A stretch of 64,000 bases of DNA from a bacterium (GTDB lineage Bacteria > UBP6 > UBA1177), in contig JAEESW010000007.1 of NCBI GenBank assembly GCA_016290135.1, positions 21,881 through 85,880 on the forward strand. Direction: 5' to 3'. This document shows, piece by piece, positions 34,831-44,241 of the stretch (positions are counted from its first letter, which is position 1; each line of letters begins with the position of its first letter). The position numbers and the translations under genes are program-made. Under the pieces are notes generated by a model, which was not told where the DNA came from, searched no databases, and saw only the letters and a list, made by a program, of their open reading frames with translations.

Positions 34831-35742
34831 TTGAATTTTTATCTTGCTCCTCTTGCCGAAATAACTTCGAAGGAATTCAGACTTCTGTGCTATGAGGGCG
34901 GTGCAGACGCGTGTTTCAGCGAGATGATTTCCGCAAAAGCAGTCACTCTGCGCAACAGGAAGACTATAGCCCTTTCGGAGATCGATCCGTCGGAACCATG
35001 CACATTCCTGCAGTTTTTCGGAGGAGATCCCGAGGTCATAAAGGAGGCCGCCGAAAAGATACTTGAGCGTGTGACTCCGGCAGGGATCGACATAAACGCC
35101 GGATGCCCGGTGAGAAAAGTCGTTGCGGCGCGTGCAGGTTCGGCTCTCATGGATGACCCTGAAAGACTTGGAAAGATCGTGAAAACTCTGCGTTCGGTCA
35201 CTGATCTGCCGCTTTCAGTCAAGATAAGAAAAGGATTCAAAACACCGAACTACGAGCGCTGTGCGGCTGCCGCGGTTGAAAACGGTGCAGATTTTTTGAC
35301 TGTTCACCCGCGCCTCAGGACCGATATGTTCACCGCAGGGACCTGTGATTTCGATGTTTCGATCGAACTTGCCGAAAAACTTCCGATCCCGGTCATTCAT
35401 TCAGGCGACATCAGGCAGATCGGCGATATCGACAGATTCAAAAACACGAAAATCGCCGGAGTCATGGTCGGACGCGGCGCACTCGGAAAACCGTGGATCT
35501 TCCGTGAACTCAAAGGCGAAACAGTGAGCGTTGAAGAGAAAAAGGCGCTTATGACAAAGCATTTCAGATACTACCTTGACCTTGACACGAAGACTGCACA
35601 CACGATGATCCGCCGGCATGCCTCGTGGTATTCCGCCGGATTCCATGCAAGTGCCGAATTTAGGAACTCGATCTTCGATCCTGGCAACGATGTGACAAAA
35701 GTCGTCGAAATTATTGAAGATTTTTTTGGTATAGAACTATGA
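34831..35742 (+). CDS. tRNA-dihydrouridine synthase (Dus family)
   Basis: A 303-residue FMN-dependent Dus protein that reduces uridines in tRNA D-loops. YLAPLAEITSKEFR is the FMN-side strand, the catalytic Cys92 lies in INAGCPVRKV, and the FMN phosphate site is VMVGRGALGKPWIF. The start must be TTG at 34831, because no ATG or GTG precedes the conserved N-terminus; the Shine-Dalgarno is weak. It overlaps the next gene by ATGA, so the two are coupled. Confidence 0.9.
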   Translation: MNFYLAPLAEITSKEFRLLCYEGGADACFSEMISAKAVTLRNRKTIALSEIDPSEPCTFLQFFGGDPEVIKEAAEKILERVTPAGIDINAGCPVRKVVAARAGSALMDDPERLGKIVKTLRSVTDLPLSVKIRKGFKTPNYERCAAAAVENGADFLTVHPRLRTDMFTAGTCDFDVSIELAEKLPIPVIHSGDIRQIGDIDRFKNTKIAGVMVGRGALGKPWIFRELKGETVSVEEKKALMTKHFRYYLDLDTKTAHTMIRRHASWYSAGFHASAEFRNSIFDPGNDVTKVVEIIEDFFGIEL

Positions 35743-36488
35743 AGAAGATCCTTGGACAAAGCGAGACGGCAAAAGAGATGCGCAAAATGCTGCGCAATGC
35801 CGAACCGGGAGGAACATATCTCATCGGCGGCGAACCAGGAACGGGAAAAGGCTTTCTGGCCGGACTCATCGCCTCGAAGATAGGAAAGGATGAAGCTGAA
35901 AAAGGCATCGTCCGCGTCAAAAAGGCCGAGGATTTCAGGAAAAACGGACTGGTTTTCATTACCGAAAACCGCGCTCTTTTCGATATGCGTGCCGGAAAAT
36001 TCACATCTTCGCTCTGGCTTCTGCCGCTTCGTGAAAGAAAGAGCGATCTCTCTGAACTCATTGAATACTTTATCCAGGAAGGCGGCGTTGTCTCGACGCG
36101 GTGGTATGAAAAAGATGCCGTTTCCATGCTCACATCCTATTGGTGGCCTTTTAATATTCAGGAACTTAAAAGAGTCGTCGGCACTGAAGAGGGCTATAAA
36201 CTGCTTCCTTATGAAAACATCGGCAAAATTCTGTCGAATTACAGCGCCACTGAGATCTTAAGAACAAAAATCGGCAATCTTTTTGATGACTTGGGCAAAG
36301 AATCAAACGCCGGGGAAATATATCAGCTTTTTATAGATTCGGTCGAGGGGGTCTTCATCGAAGAAGCGCTTCGATACTGCGGAGGATCACTCTCGAAAAC
36401 CGCGGATTTTCTTAGCGTTCACCGCAACACGCTGACGCAGAAGATCAAAAAACTGAAAATCGATCCGAAGCAACAAATAAAAAAATAA
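35739..36488 (+). CDS. Reduced NtrC-like AAA+/Fis protein
   Basis: A 249-residue, cut-down relative of sigma-54 activators. It has a Walker A GGEPGTGKG, the late AAA+ motifs LPLRERKSDL and WPFNIQELKRVV, and a C-terminal Fis-type helix-turn-helix (LSKTADFLSVHRNTLTQKIKKL). The middle of a normal AAA+ domain is missing, including a clear Walker B and the GAFTGA loop that contacts sigma-54. It therefore probably cannot activate sigma-54 polymerase and may act as a DNA-binding regulator. It is coupled to dus by ATGA, recalling the fis gene that follows dusB in gammaproteobacteria. Confidence 0.75.
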   Translation: MKKILGQSETAKEMRKMLRNAEPGGTYLIGGEPGTGKGFLAGLIASKIGKDEAEKGIVRVKKAEDFRKNGLVFITENRALFDMRAGKFTSSLWLLPLRERKSDLSELIEYFIQEGGVVSTRWYEKDAVSMLTSYWWPFNIQELKRVVGTEEGYKLLPYENIGKILSNYSATEILRTKIGNLFDDLGKESNAGEIYQLFIDSVEGVFIEEALRYCGGSLSKTADFLSVHRNTLTQKIKKLKIDPKQQIKK

Positions 36489-36515
36489 TTGCAATAAATT
36501 AAAAAAAGAGTAATA
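36488..36515 (+). promoter_or_regulatory. Promoter of the EF-G paralogue
   Basis: TTGCAA (36488-36493), a 16-bp spacer and TAATAT (36510-36515), leaving an ~100-base leader before the ATG at 36624. Confidence 0.45.
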
Positions 36516-36623
36516 TTTCGCGCTTTTAGCGGACTTTCTCGGCCGGCTTTGGGTTCTCCGGCGCAGGGAATGACTTAACAGCTGATAATTGTTATTTTTT
36601 TAGCCAATAAATAGGAGGAACAA

Positions 36624-38693
36624 ATGGCTGATTTCAACAAAAGCTCTTTACGCAATGTTTGTGTCGCAGGACACGGCACATCGGGAAAAACGACTCTTGT
36701 CGAATCATTGCTTTACAACGCAGGTGCAATCAACAGACAGGGTTCTGTCACTGACGGCAACACCGTTTCTGACTTCACTGAAGAAGAGAAGAACAGAGGT
36801 ATCTCTATCTCCGCATCGATCAACGCTGTGGAATACAAGCAGAATCTGATCACTTTCATCGATACTCCCGGATACTTCGATTTCGCAGGCGAGCTCGCTG
36901 CTTCGATGCCTTTCTGCGAAGCGGCTCTTCTCACTGTTGAAGGTTCGACCGGTATCGACGCAGGAACCGAAAAAGCTTTCAAACTTGCGAAAAAACTTGG
37001 AAAATCGATCGCTTTCTTCATCAATGAAGTCGACCGTGACAACATAAACCTTGAATCGGCTTTCGAGAGCATTTCAAAAGAGCTCGAGATCCCGCTTGCT
37101 CCGATCACCTATCCGGCAGCAACGGGTCAGAACGCTGATTCGATCATCGACATTTTCAAAGGCAAACTTGTTAAATACGCAAACGGCAAAAGAGCTTCGG
37201 AAAGCGATATCCCGGCTCAGTTCGCAGACAAAGTCCAGGAACTCAAGGAAAAGCTCATGGAAGCAGTCGCAGAGAGCGATGAAGAGCTTATGACCAAATA
37301 CTTCGACGAAGGCGCTCTTTCGGAAGAAGAGATCAACACCGGTCTCCACAAGGCTTTCTCGCAGGGAACAGTCTATCCGGTATTCTTCGGCGCTCCGAAC
37401 AAAGGCATCGGCGTTGACATAGTCCTTGACTCCGTTGTTGACTTCTTCCCGTCTCCTGACGGCAAGATCATGCAGTTCGGCGAAGGCGAGATCGATACTG
37501 CAGACGATTCCGTAACGAAAGGTATCATCTTCAAAGTCAACTCGATCCCGCAGTTCGGCGAAGTCTACGCGTTCAAACTTCTCCAGGGCAACCTCTCCGA
37601 AGGCGCTGACGTTTACAACATGTCTTCCGCATCGGCTGAAAAATTCGGTCAGCTTTTCTACACGAGAGGAAAAGACAGATTCCCGCTCAAAAACGTCGTT
37701 GCTGGACAGATCGCGGTAACAGTTAAACTTAAAAACAGCAAGACCGGCGACCAGTTCTCCGACAACAAAGCTGCTGAAGTTTATCCGTTCCCGCTTATCG
37801 AATGGCCGGAAGCTATCGTCCGCGGCGCGTTCGCAGGTGCTTCGAAAGAAGATACCGATAAAGTCGCTGCTGCGATCAAAAAGATGCAGATCGAAGACGC
37901 ATCATTCAGAATGGTCAACGATCCTGAGCTCAAACAGCTTTTCGTCGATGGTCTCGGCGAACTTCACCTTGAAGTTTTGGCTAAGAAGATCAAGAACCAG
38001 TTCGGACTTGACGTCAAAATACTTGAACCGAGAATTCCTTACAGAGAGACGATCAAAGGAAAAGCCGAAGCACGTTACCGCCACAAAAAACAGTCTGGCG
38101 GATCGGGCGAATTCGCAGAAGTCAACATCGTTCTCGAACCGAACAGCGAAAGCGAATTCGAATTCGTTGACGCTATCGTCGGCGGCGTAATCTCCGGCAG
38201 ATTCATTCCGGCAGTCGAAAAAGGTATCCGCGAAGTCCTGGCTGAAGGCGTTCTTTCGGGCTGCAAATTCATCAACTGCAAAGTTACACTCAACGACGGT
38301 AAGGAACACCCGGTCGACAGTAAGGAAGTCGCGTTCAAAAAAGCTGCACAGATGGCTTTCAAAGACGCCGTCAAGAGAGCAAACCCGATAATCCTCGAAC
38401 CCATTTACGAGATCAAGATCACGGTTCCTGAAGAATTCGCAGGTTCTGTAATGGGCGATATCTCCAGCCGCCGCGGCAAACCGCAGGGTATGGAAAGCGA
38501 AGGCAGACTTACTGTCATCAAAGCGCTCGTTCCTCTTAAAGAAGTTCACGGATATTCGACACAGCTCCGTTCGATGACAAACGGTCGCGGAACCTACACC
38601 ATCAAATACGACCACTACGAGCAGGTTCCGGCTGACATCCAGAAGAAGATCATCGACGAATACGAAGCAAACAAAGACAACAAAGAAGAATAG
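36624..38693 (+). CDS. Elongation factor G-like GTPase (EF-G paralogue)
   Basis: A 689-residue five-domain translation GTPase. G1 is GHGTSGKT, G3 DTPG, and G4 reads NEVD in place of NKxD. The N-terminus (SLRNVCVAGHGTSGKTTLVESLL, and the TVSDFTEEEKNRGISI switch I) matches the EF-G-like group, which differs from canonical FusA (GHIDAGKT). Domains IV and V are present (PYRETI, GRFIPAVEKGIREVL, SSRRGKPQGME). Paralogues of this kind may act in ribosome recycling or stress; the exact role is open. Shine-Dalgarno AGGAGG precedes the ATG. A strong terminator follows. Confidence 0.88.
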   Translation: MADFNKSSLRNVCVAGHGTSGKTTLVESLLYNAGAINRQGSVTDGNTVSDFTEEEKNRGISISASINAVEYKQNLITFIDTPGYFDFAGELAASMPFCEAALLTVEGSTGIDAGTEKAFKLAKKLGKSIAFFINEVDRDNINLESAFESISKELEIPLAPITYPAATGQNADSIIDIFKGKLVKYANGKRASESDIPAQFADKVQELKEKLMEAVAESDEELMTKYFDEGALSEEEINTGLHKAFSQGTVYPVFFGAPNKGIGVDIVLDSVVDFFPSPDGKIMQFGEGEIDTADDSVTKGIIFKVNSIPQFGEVYAFKLLQGNLSEGADVYNMSSASAEKFGQLFYTRGKDRFPLKNVVAGQIAVTVKLKNSKTGDQFSDNKAAEVYPFPLIEWPEAIVRGAFAGASKEDTDKVAAAIKKMQIEDASFRMVNDPELKQLFVDGLGELHLEVLAKKIKNQFGLDVKILEPRIPYRETIKGKAEARYRHKKQSGGSGEFAEVNIVLEPNSESEFEFVDAIVGGVISGRFIPAVEKGIREVLAEGVLSGCKFINCKVTLNDGKEHPVDSKEVAFKKAAQMAFKDAVKRANPIILEPIYEIKITVPEEFAGSVMGDISSRRGKPQGMESEGRLTVIKALVPLKEVHGYSTQLRSMTNGRGTYTIKYDHYEQVPADIQKKIIDEYEANKDNKEE

Positions 38694-38723
38694 TTCTCTA
38701 GCGCGCCAGCGCACTTCTTTTTT

Positions 38724-38752
38724 AAGCCGCCGCGTAATGCGGCGGTTTTTTT
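38724..38752 (+). terminator. Rho-independent terminator after the EF-G paralogue
   Basis: CCGCCGC (38727-38733), a five-base loop and GCGGCGG (38739-38745), followed by seven T. It lies between the convergent EF-G-like and lysS genes and works on the plus strand. Confidence 0.9.
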
Positions 38753-38754
38753 AT

Positions 38755-38821
38755 GCGCGCCATTTCGTCGTTACGGCGTTACGGCGTCACAACGTCACGT
38801 TAGTGGCGCGCGCATTTTTTA
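38755..38821 (+). repeat. Long inverted repeat with internal octamers
   Basis: GCGCGCCA (38755-38762) pairs with TGGCGCGC (38804-38811), followed by T6. The loop holds four related octamers in a row: CGTTACGG, CGTTACGG, CGTCACAA and CGTCACGT. It could be a back-up terminator. Confidence 0.5.
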
Positions 38822-38823
38822 GA

Positions 38824-40356
38824 TTATTTCTCAGGTTTCATTGTGGGGAAGAGGATGACATCACGGATGCTGGGGGAGTTGGTCATGAGCATAACAAGTC
38901 TGTCGATGCCGATTCCCTGTCCTGCTGCCGGCGGCATTCCGTATTCGAGGGCGCGGATGTAGTCGCTGTCCATATCGATCGTTTCGTCATCGCCTGCTTT
39001 CTTTGCTTCGACCTGAGCCGCGAATGAGTCATACTGCTGTTTTGGGTCGTTGAGTTCGCTGAACGCGTTGGAAAGTTCTCTTCCTGCGACAAAAAGCTCG
39101 AATCTGTCTGTGTATTCGGGGTTTTCGTCGTTTCTGCGTGCAAGCGGGCTAACTTCGGTCGGATATTTCGTGATGAATGTCGGCTGGATAAGGTGTTCTT
39201 CGACAAAGTTGTCAAAGAATTCCATGATGATTTTGTAGCGTGACATTCCTTCAAGCGTTGCCTTGTCAAGGCCGTTTTTGACACCGATCTCAATGAGTTT
39301 TTCTCTGTCTTTGAGGTCTTCTTCGGTGCAAACGCCCGATTTTACGATGCTTTCTTCGACTGTCATTCTGTTCCACGGAGCTTTGAAATCGATTTTCATT
39401 CCGTCGTATTCGACTTCAGTCGAGCCGTTTATCTCGATGCAGAGTTTGCTGATCATCTCCTGAGTGAAGCGGATCTGGTCTTCGTAAGTCGCATAAGGCC
39501 AGTAGAACTCCATCATCGTGAATTCGGGATTGTGTTTAAGGTCCATTCCTTCGTTTCTGAAGCTGCGGTTGATCTCGTAAACTTTTCCCAATCCGCCGAC
39601 AAGAAGCCTCTTGAGGTAGCACTCGGGAGCTATTCTCATGTAAAGCGGGATATCTAGCGCATTGTGGTGCGTGATGAAAGGTTTCGCCGCCGCGCCGCTT
39701 ACGAGCGGGTGCATCATCGGAGTTTCGACTTCCATGAAACCTGCGTTGTTCATGTAGTTTCTGATGAAATTGATGATTTTCACTCTCTTTTTGAAAGTTT
39801 CGCGGACATCGTCATTCATGATGAGGTCAAGGTAACGCTGTCTGTAACGAAGCTCTTTATCGGTAAGTCCGTGGAATTTTTCAGGAAGCGGCCTGATATT
39901 TTTAGTGAGAAGCTCAGTTTTGTGAGCCAAAATCGAGTATTCGCCCGTTCTCGTAACGAAAACTTCGCCTTTTACCCAGACTATATCGCCGACATCAAAA
40001 GCCTTTTTGAATTTCGCGAAGTCTTCACCCAGGAAATCCTTTGCGAAAAGGACCTGGATCGAACCCGTTTCGTCCTTGAGGTTCGCAAAAGCGAGTTTTC
40101 CCATGATGCGCAGGAACATGATCCTGCCTGCAATCGCGAATTCAAGCGGTTTTCCCGTCTGCTCAAGCTCTTCTTTGGTCTGAGTCTTGCAATATTCAAT
40201 TACCTTTTCAACTGTCGAATCGGGTGCGAAAGTATTTGCGTAAGGGTGGATCCCCTCTTCGCGCAGCATTTTAACTTTCTCTTTTTTGCGGGCTATGATC
40301 TCGTTTTCATCCATCTGCGGAACCGTTTTCTGTTCCTGTGCTTTGTTTTCAGCCAT
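38824..40356 (-). CDS. lysS: Lysyl-tRNA synthetase (class II)
   Basis: A 510-residue class II synthetase that charges tRNA-Lys. There is an OB-fold anticodon domain at ~60-170, then the catalytic core with motif 2 (RSFRNEGMDLKHNPEFTMMEFY) split over FRNEGMD and EFTMME, and motif 3 (GIGIDRLVML). It is the last gene of the glyQ-glyS-lysS row, starting ten bases after glyS. Length is normal. Confidence 0.96.
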   Translation of the reverse strand: MAENKAQEQKTVPQMDENEIIARKKEKVKMLREEGIHPYANTFAPDSTVEKVIEYCKTQTKEELEQTGKPLEFAIAGRIMFLRIMGKLAFANLKDETGSIQVLFAKDFLGEDFAKFKKAFDVGDIVWVKGEVFVTRTGEYSILAHKTELLTKNIRPLPEKFHGLTDKELRYRQRYLDLIMNDDVRETFKKRVKIINFIRNYMNNAGFMEVETPMMHPLVSGAAAKPFITHHNALDIPLYMRIAPECYLKRLLVGGLGKVYEINRSFRNEGMDLKHNPEFTMMEFYWPYATYEDQIRFTQEMISKLCIEINGSTEVEYDGMKIDFKAPWNRMTVEESIVKSGVCTEEDLKDREKLIEIGVKNGLDKATLEGMSRYKIIMEFFDNFVEEHLIQPTFITKYPTEVSPLARRNDENPEYTDRFELFVAGRELSNAFSELNDPKQQYDSFAAQVEAKKAGDDETIDMDSDYIRALEYGMPPAAGQGIGIDRLVMLMTNSPSIRDVILFPTMKPEK

Positions 40357-40366
40357 TTTTTTCTCC

Positions 40367-42412
40367 CTAAATATTCAAAAAGCTTATTTCACCGATATTT
40401 TCGGCTACCAGACTGGTGACTTTGCCGATGAGGTTCATTCTGTTCGTTCTGATCCCGGCGTTGTCATGCATTACGAAAACAGCGTCGAAGAATGCGTCTA
40501 GTGCCGGTTTGAGCGAGAGGATCTTCATCGCGATATCGAAATTGTCGTGCATATTCTTGATTTCATTTTCGACTTTGACTACTTCGGCGAAAAGGTTCTT
40601 CTCTTCATCCTGCTCGAAAAGCGATTCGTTGACTGTTCCGACGGAAAATTCCTGTTTTTTCAGGATGTTGCAGCCGCGTTTGTAAAGCTGTACCAGCTCG
40701 GAGATTCCGCTTTCTTTGAGAAGGCGTGCAATCGTTTCTGCCCGTTTTGCGACAACTTTCGGAAATTCGGCGTCGCGTGCCGTCGCAGCCTGGATGACGG
40801 GCGTGTCGAAACTTAAGACACCGTTGTATCTTGCGACTATGAAGTCGATTATCTCCTGCTTCATCTCATCTTTCGCGTTTTTGATGCGCGGAGAGATCAG
40901 ATCCCATACGAATCCGACGACTTCTCTGATGTTGAGGCTGTAATTCTGCGCGACTGTGAGGAAACCTATCGCGTTTCTGCGGATAGCAAACTTGTCTTTG
41001 GAGCCGCTTGGCTTCATTCCAGCCATGAATCCGCCGACGATGGTGTCGATCTTGTCAGCCATGCTGAGGATAGTGCCGATCTCGGTCTTCGGAAGTTCGT
41101 CTCCTGCGTTTATCGGGAGATAGTGTTCGTACATCGCCTCGCAGACATCGCTTTCAAAGCCTGCGTGACGCGCATAGTAGCGGCCCATGATCCCCTGAAG
41201 ATCGGGAAATTCAAAGACGACGCCAGTTACGAGGTCGTTCTTTATCATCGAACCGGCCTTGAGAAGTCTCTCTTTCGCCGCAACGTCAAGAGTGAAGCAT
41301 TTTTCGGCGATGAAAGAAGCGATCCTGCAGATACGTTCGACTTTTTCGCTGTAAGTCCCGAGATCTTTCTGGAAAAGGACTCCTTTGAGCCTTTCGCCGA
41401 AAGAAGCGAAATCTTTGGCGAGGTCGTCGTTGAAGTAGAATGCCGCATCGGAAAGACGGGCAGAAACGACTTTTTCGTTTCCTTCGATGACAAGCGAATC
41501 TTCACGCGGAATGTTGTTGAGAACACTTGCGAACTTGATGACCTGCGAGTTTTTGTCGCTCAGAGTGAAGTATCTCTGGTCTTTTTTGAGGACTTTGACA
41601 ACAAGCTCGACCGGCAGGTTTTTGTATTTTTCGGGAATGTTGCCGATGACGACATGCGGATATTCGACCATGTCGGTGACTTCATCAAGGAGGGCTTCGT
41701 CAATATTTGCAACAAGTCCGAGTTCTGCCGCCTTGTTCAAGACTTCCGACTTGATGTATCCACGCCTTTTATCTCTGTCTGCAAAAATGTAGTGAGCTTC
41801 GAGAACTTCGTAGTAATTCTGCGCATTTACCTGCAGAGCGCCGTTTGAAAGGAAGCGGTGTCCGAAAGAAGTTTTCGAGAATTTTATCCCTTCGAAATCG
41901 TCTTCGACAGGCTTTCCGTCGATCGAAAGAAGGATCCATCTGATCGGGCGGGCAAAAGCGAAGGAGTTGTCGGCCCAGCACATGCTTTTTTTGAAGTTCG
42001 CAGCGTGGAGAGCCGCCTTTACAACCGGAGTGATGACTTCTGCGAGCTCTTTTCCCTTCTCTTCGACAAAACCGGCGATCACTTCGCCTTTTTCGCTGTT
42101 TTCAAAGAAATAGTCGGTGATCTTGTTTTTGGCCAAAAACGCTTCACCCGCTTTGGAAAGGGTCCCGTCGGCGTTGAGAGCCACTTTTTTCGGAGCTCCC
42201 GTGACTTTTTCGCGGATGTCGGGCTGCTTTTCGGGAAGTCCCGTGCAGACGAGAGCCGTTCTCGAACAAGTCGAGAATTCCTTGCAGTTTCCGACAGTTA
42301 CGCGCTGCTTTTCAAGCTCTGAAAGTATTTTTTCCTTAAGCTGCGAAACAAAAGGAAGAATAAAACTTGCTGGAAACTCTTCATAACCGATTTCAAAAAT
42401 AAAATCCGACAT
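40367..42412 (-). CDS. glyS: Glycyl-tRNA synthetase beta subunit
   Basis: A 681-residue beta subunit of the tetrameric glycyl-tRNA synthetase, which recognises tRNA-Gly. Signatures are the N-terminal FEIGYEEFPASFI, an HD-like core and a DALR-like helical C-terminal anticodon region (NNIPREDSLVIEGNEKV in the middle). It directly follows glyQ with a one-base junction. Confidence 0.95.
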   Translation of the reverse strand: MSDFIFEIGYEEFPASFILPFVSQLKEKILSELEKQRVTVGNCKEFSTCSRTALVCTGLPEKQPDIREKVTGAPKKVALNADGTLSKAGEAFLAKNKITDYFFENSEKGEVIAGFVEEKGKELAEVITPVVKAALHAANFKKSMCWADNSFAFARPIRWILLSIDGKPVEDDFEGIKFSKTSFGHRFLSNGALQVNAQNYYEVLEAHYIFADRDKRRGYIKSEVLNKAAELGLVANIDEALLDEVTDMVEYPHVVIGNIPEKYKNLPVELVVKVLKKDQRYFTLSDKNSQVIKFASVLNNIPREDSLVIEGNEKVVSARLSDAAFYFNDDLAKDFASFGERLKGVLFQKDLGTYSEKVERICRIASFIAEKCFTLDVAAKERLLKAGSMIKNDLVTGVVFEFPDLQGIMGRYYARHAGFESDVCEAMYEHYLPINAGDELPKTEIGTILSMADKIDTIVGGFMAGMKPSGSKDKFAIRRNAIGFLTVAQNYSLNIREVVGFVWDLISPRIKNAKDEMKQEIIDFIVARYNGVLSFDTPVIQAATARDAEFPKVVAKRAETIARLLKESGISELVQLYKRGCNILKKQEFSVGTVNESLFEQDEEKNLFAEVVKVENEIKNMHDNFDIAMKILSLKPALDAFFDAVFVMHDNAGIRTNRMNLIGKVTSLVAENIGEISFLNI

Positions 42413-43270
42413 TTATCCCTCCTTAAAACTTTCAGCGTATTTTTTTGCAGCGGCACACGCAAGATCTCTGATGCGCATGATGTATCTCTGCCTTTCGGTG
42501 ACCGAGATCGCGCCTCTTGCGTCGAGAATGTTGAACGCGTGGCTTGCCTTGATGCAGAACTCATAAGCGGGGCGCGGAAGCGATTTTTCGATGAGTTCTT
42601 TGGAAATTTTCTCGTATTTGTCGAAAAACGCGAAGAAATCCTCTACCGGAGCCTCCTTGAAGTTGAAAGTCGAGAACTCGACTTCGTCCATCTTGTGCAC
42701 CGTTCCGTAAGTCACCTTGTCGTTCCACTGAAGATCGTAGACGTTTTCGACGCCCTGAAGGTACATGCAGATCCTCTCAAGACCGTAGGTAAGTTCGACA
42801 GGGACCGGCTTAAGGTCGATGCCGCCGACCTGCTGGAAGTATGTGAACTGGCTGATCTCCATTCCGTCGAGCCAGACTTCCCAGCCCAGGCCCCACGCGC
42901 CGAGAGTAGGACTTTCCCAGTCGTCTTCAACAAAGCGGATATCGTGCTCCGCAGGGTCGATGCCGATAACTTTGAGACTTTCGAGATAAAGCCTCTGGGC
43001 ATCCTGCGGGCTCGGTTTTATGAGGACCTGAAGCTGATAGAACCTCTGCATCCTGTTCGGGCTTTCGCCGTATCTGCCGTCTGTAGGTCTGCGCGACGGC
43101 TGAACGTAGACTGAGCTTATATTTGCCGGATTGAGCGCGTAAAAAAACGTCGCGGGGTGGAATGTTCCGGCACCCATTTCCAGATCCCACGGCTGAACCA
43201 GTATGCAGCCGCGTTCCATCCAGAATTTTTCAAGTCGAACGATCATTTCCTGAAAGGTAAGTCCCTTCAT
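42413..43270 (-). CDS. glyQ: Glycyl-tRNA synthetase alpha subunit
   Basis: A 285-residue catalytic alpha subunit that activates glycine. The N-terminal [12 protein letters not shown], then [17 protein letters not shown] and [16 protein letters not shown], are diagnostic. It heads the three-gene synthetase operon behind a promoter at 43299-43326. Confidence 0.96.
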   Translation of the reverse strand: MKGLTFQEMIVRLEKFWMERGCILVQPWDLEMGAGTFHPATFFYALNPANISSVYVQPSRRPTDGRYGESPNRMQRFYQLQVLIKPSPQDAQRLYLESLKVIGIDPAEHDIRFVEDDWESPTLGAWGLGWEVWLDGMEISQFTYFQQVGGIDLKPVPVELTYGLERICMYLQGVENVYDLQWNDKVTYGTVHKMDEVEFSTFNFKEAPVEDFFAFFDKYEKISKELIEKSLPRPAYEFCIKASHAFNILDARGAISVTERQRYIMRIRDLACAAAKKYAESFKEG

Positions 43271-43298
43271 TTTGGCCTCCCAAAAAAATTAGCGCGCG

Positions 43299-43326
43299 AA
43301 TATAGCACAAAGAAGTGCTAAGTCAA
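43299..43326 (-). promoter_or_regulatory. Promoter of glyQ-glyS-lysS with inverted repeat in the spacer
   Basis: Minus strand TTGACT (43326-43321), a 16-bp spacer and TATATT (43304-43299). The spacer contains the perfect hairpin or operator TAGCAC / GTGCTA (43303-43308 and 43315-43320). Confidence 0.68.
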
Positions 43327-43375
43327 AAATTGAATATAGTATAAGCGTTTTTTCAGACGGTTTTCTCCTCTTCCG

Positions 43376-43403
43376 TTGCAAAAAACACGTTTTCCCGTAA
43401 AAT
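43376..43403 (+). promoter_or_regulatory. Promoter of the MopE-motif protein gene
   Basis: TTGCAA (43376-43381), a 16-bp spacer and TAAAAT (43398-43403), 25 bp before the ATG at 43428, which follows AAGGAGG. Confidence 0.55.
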
Positions 43404-43427
43404 GATCCGGATTTTTAAGGAGGCGGC

Positions 43428-44156
43428 ATGATCCTGACAAAAATTTTCATTTCAGTTTTTATTTTGGGCGCGTTCCTTTCCGCTTCGGCGAAGTGCGTCC
43501 TTTTTGCAGACCGCGACGGAGACGGTTTCGGCAGTGAAAAGGCGGTCTTCGACTATGACTGCCCCGACGATATCCCGATAGGCTATTCCAGAAAAGGGGG
43601 AGACTGCAACGACAACAACCGCTATGTCAACCCGAAGGCGGAAGAACTCTGCAACGGGAGTGACGACAACTGCGACGGCATAGTCGACCCCGAGAACGCA
43701 AAAGACTGCAACAGATACTTCACCGATAAAGACTACGACGGTTTTGGAACTGACGGATACCGCTGCCTGTGTGTTTCGGATGGCGATTTCCGCGCACTCG
43801 AAAGGGGAGACTGCAACGACACTAACCCGAAAGTCCATCCTGAGGCGAGGGAAGTTTGCAACGATGTCGACGACAACTGCAACGGAGAAGTCGATGAAGG
43901 CGAAAACACTGCCGGATGCAGGCCTTTCTACCGTGACAGTGACGGCGACGGATTCGGTGTCGGAGACGACAGCAAGTGCCTGTGCAAGCCGCTCGGCATT
44001 TTCAGAGCCGGAAAGACGGGAGACTGCAACGACAACAATCCGGTGATATATCCGGGTGCATACGAATATTTCGACAGACTCGACAACAACTGCAACGGCA
44101 TAATCGATGAGAATCCGGGGAATATGCCGCCTCCTCCGCACAGAAAACTTCCGTAG
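43428..44156 (+). CDS. Secreted protein with three MopE-type metal-binding motifs
   Basis: A 242-residue exported protein (signal peptide 1-21) built of three ~65-residue repeats. Each has a DxDxDGFG calcium-like loop, a GDCND.N..V.P.A segment and a CN..DDNC.G.VD segment (PF11617, putative metal-binding motif, as in MopE of methanotrophs). Cys residues are regularly spaced, so disulfides are likely. Metal or calcium binding at the surface is expected from the family. Single copies of the same motif stand in both S8 proteases. It is divergent from glyQ. Confidence 0.88.
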   Translation: MILTKIFISVFILGAFLSASAKCVLFADRDGDGFGSEKAVFDYDCPDDIPIGYSRKGGDCNDNNRYVNPKAEELCNGSDDNCDGIVDPENAKDCNRYFTDKDYDGFGTDGYRCLCVSDGDFRALERGDCNDTNPKVHPEAREVCNDVDDNCNGEVDEGENTAGCRPFYRDSDGDGFGVGDDSKCLCKPLGIFRAGKTGDCNDNNPVIYPGAYEYFDRLDNNCNGIIDENPGNMPPPPHRKLP

Positions 44157-44241
44157 ATTTCTGTAAATTAAATTTCAAATTTATCCGTTTTTGGGTAAAG
44201 TGCCGTGTGTTTTGTATTTTTTATGATGATTAGAGGTCTAC

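Noticed and set aside
36563..36604. Attenuator or riboswitch in the EF-G paralogue leader
   Set aside because: Only a 5-bp stem (TAACA/TGTTA) before a T-run; too weak, and no known riboswitch core was recognised.
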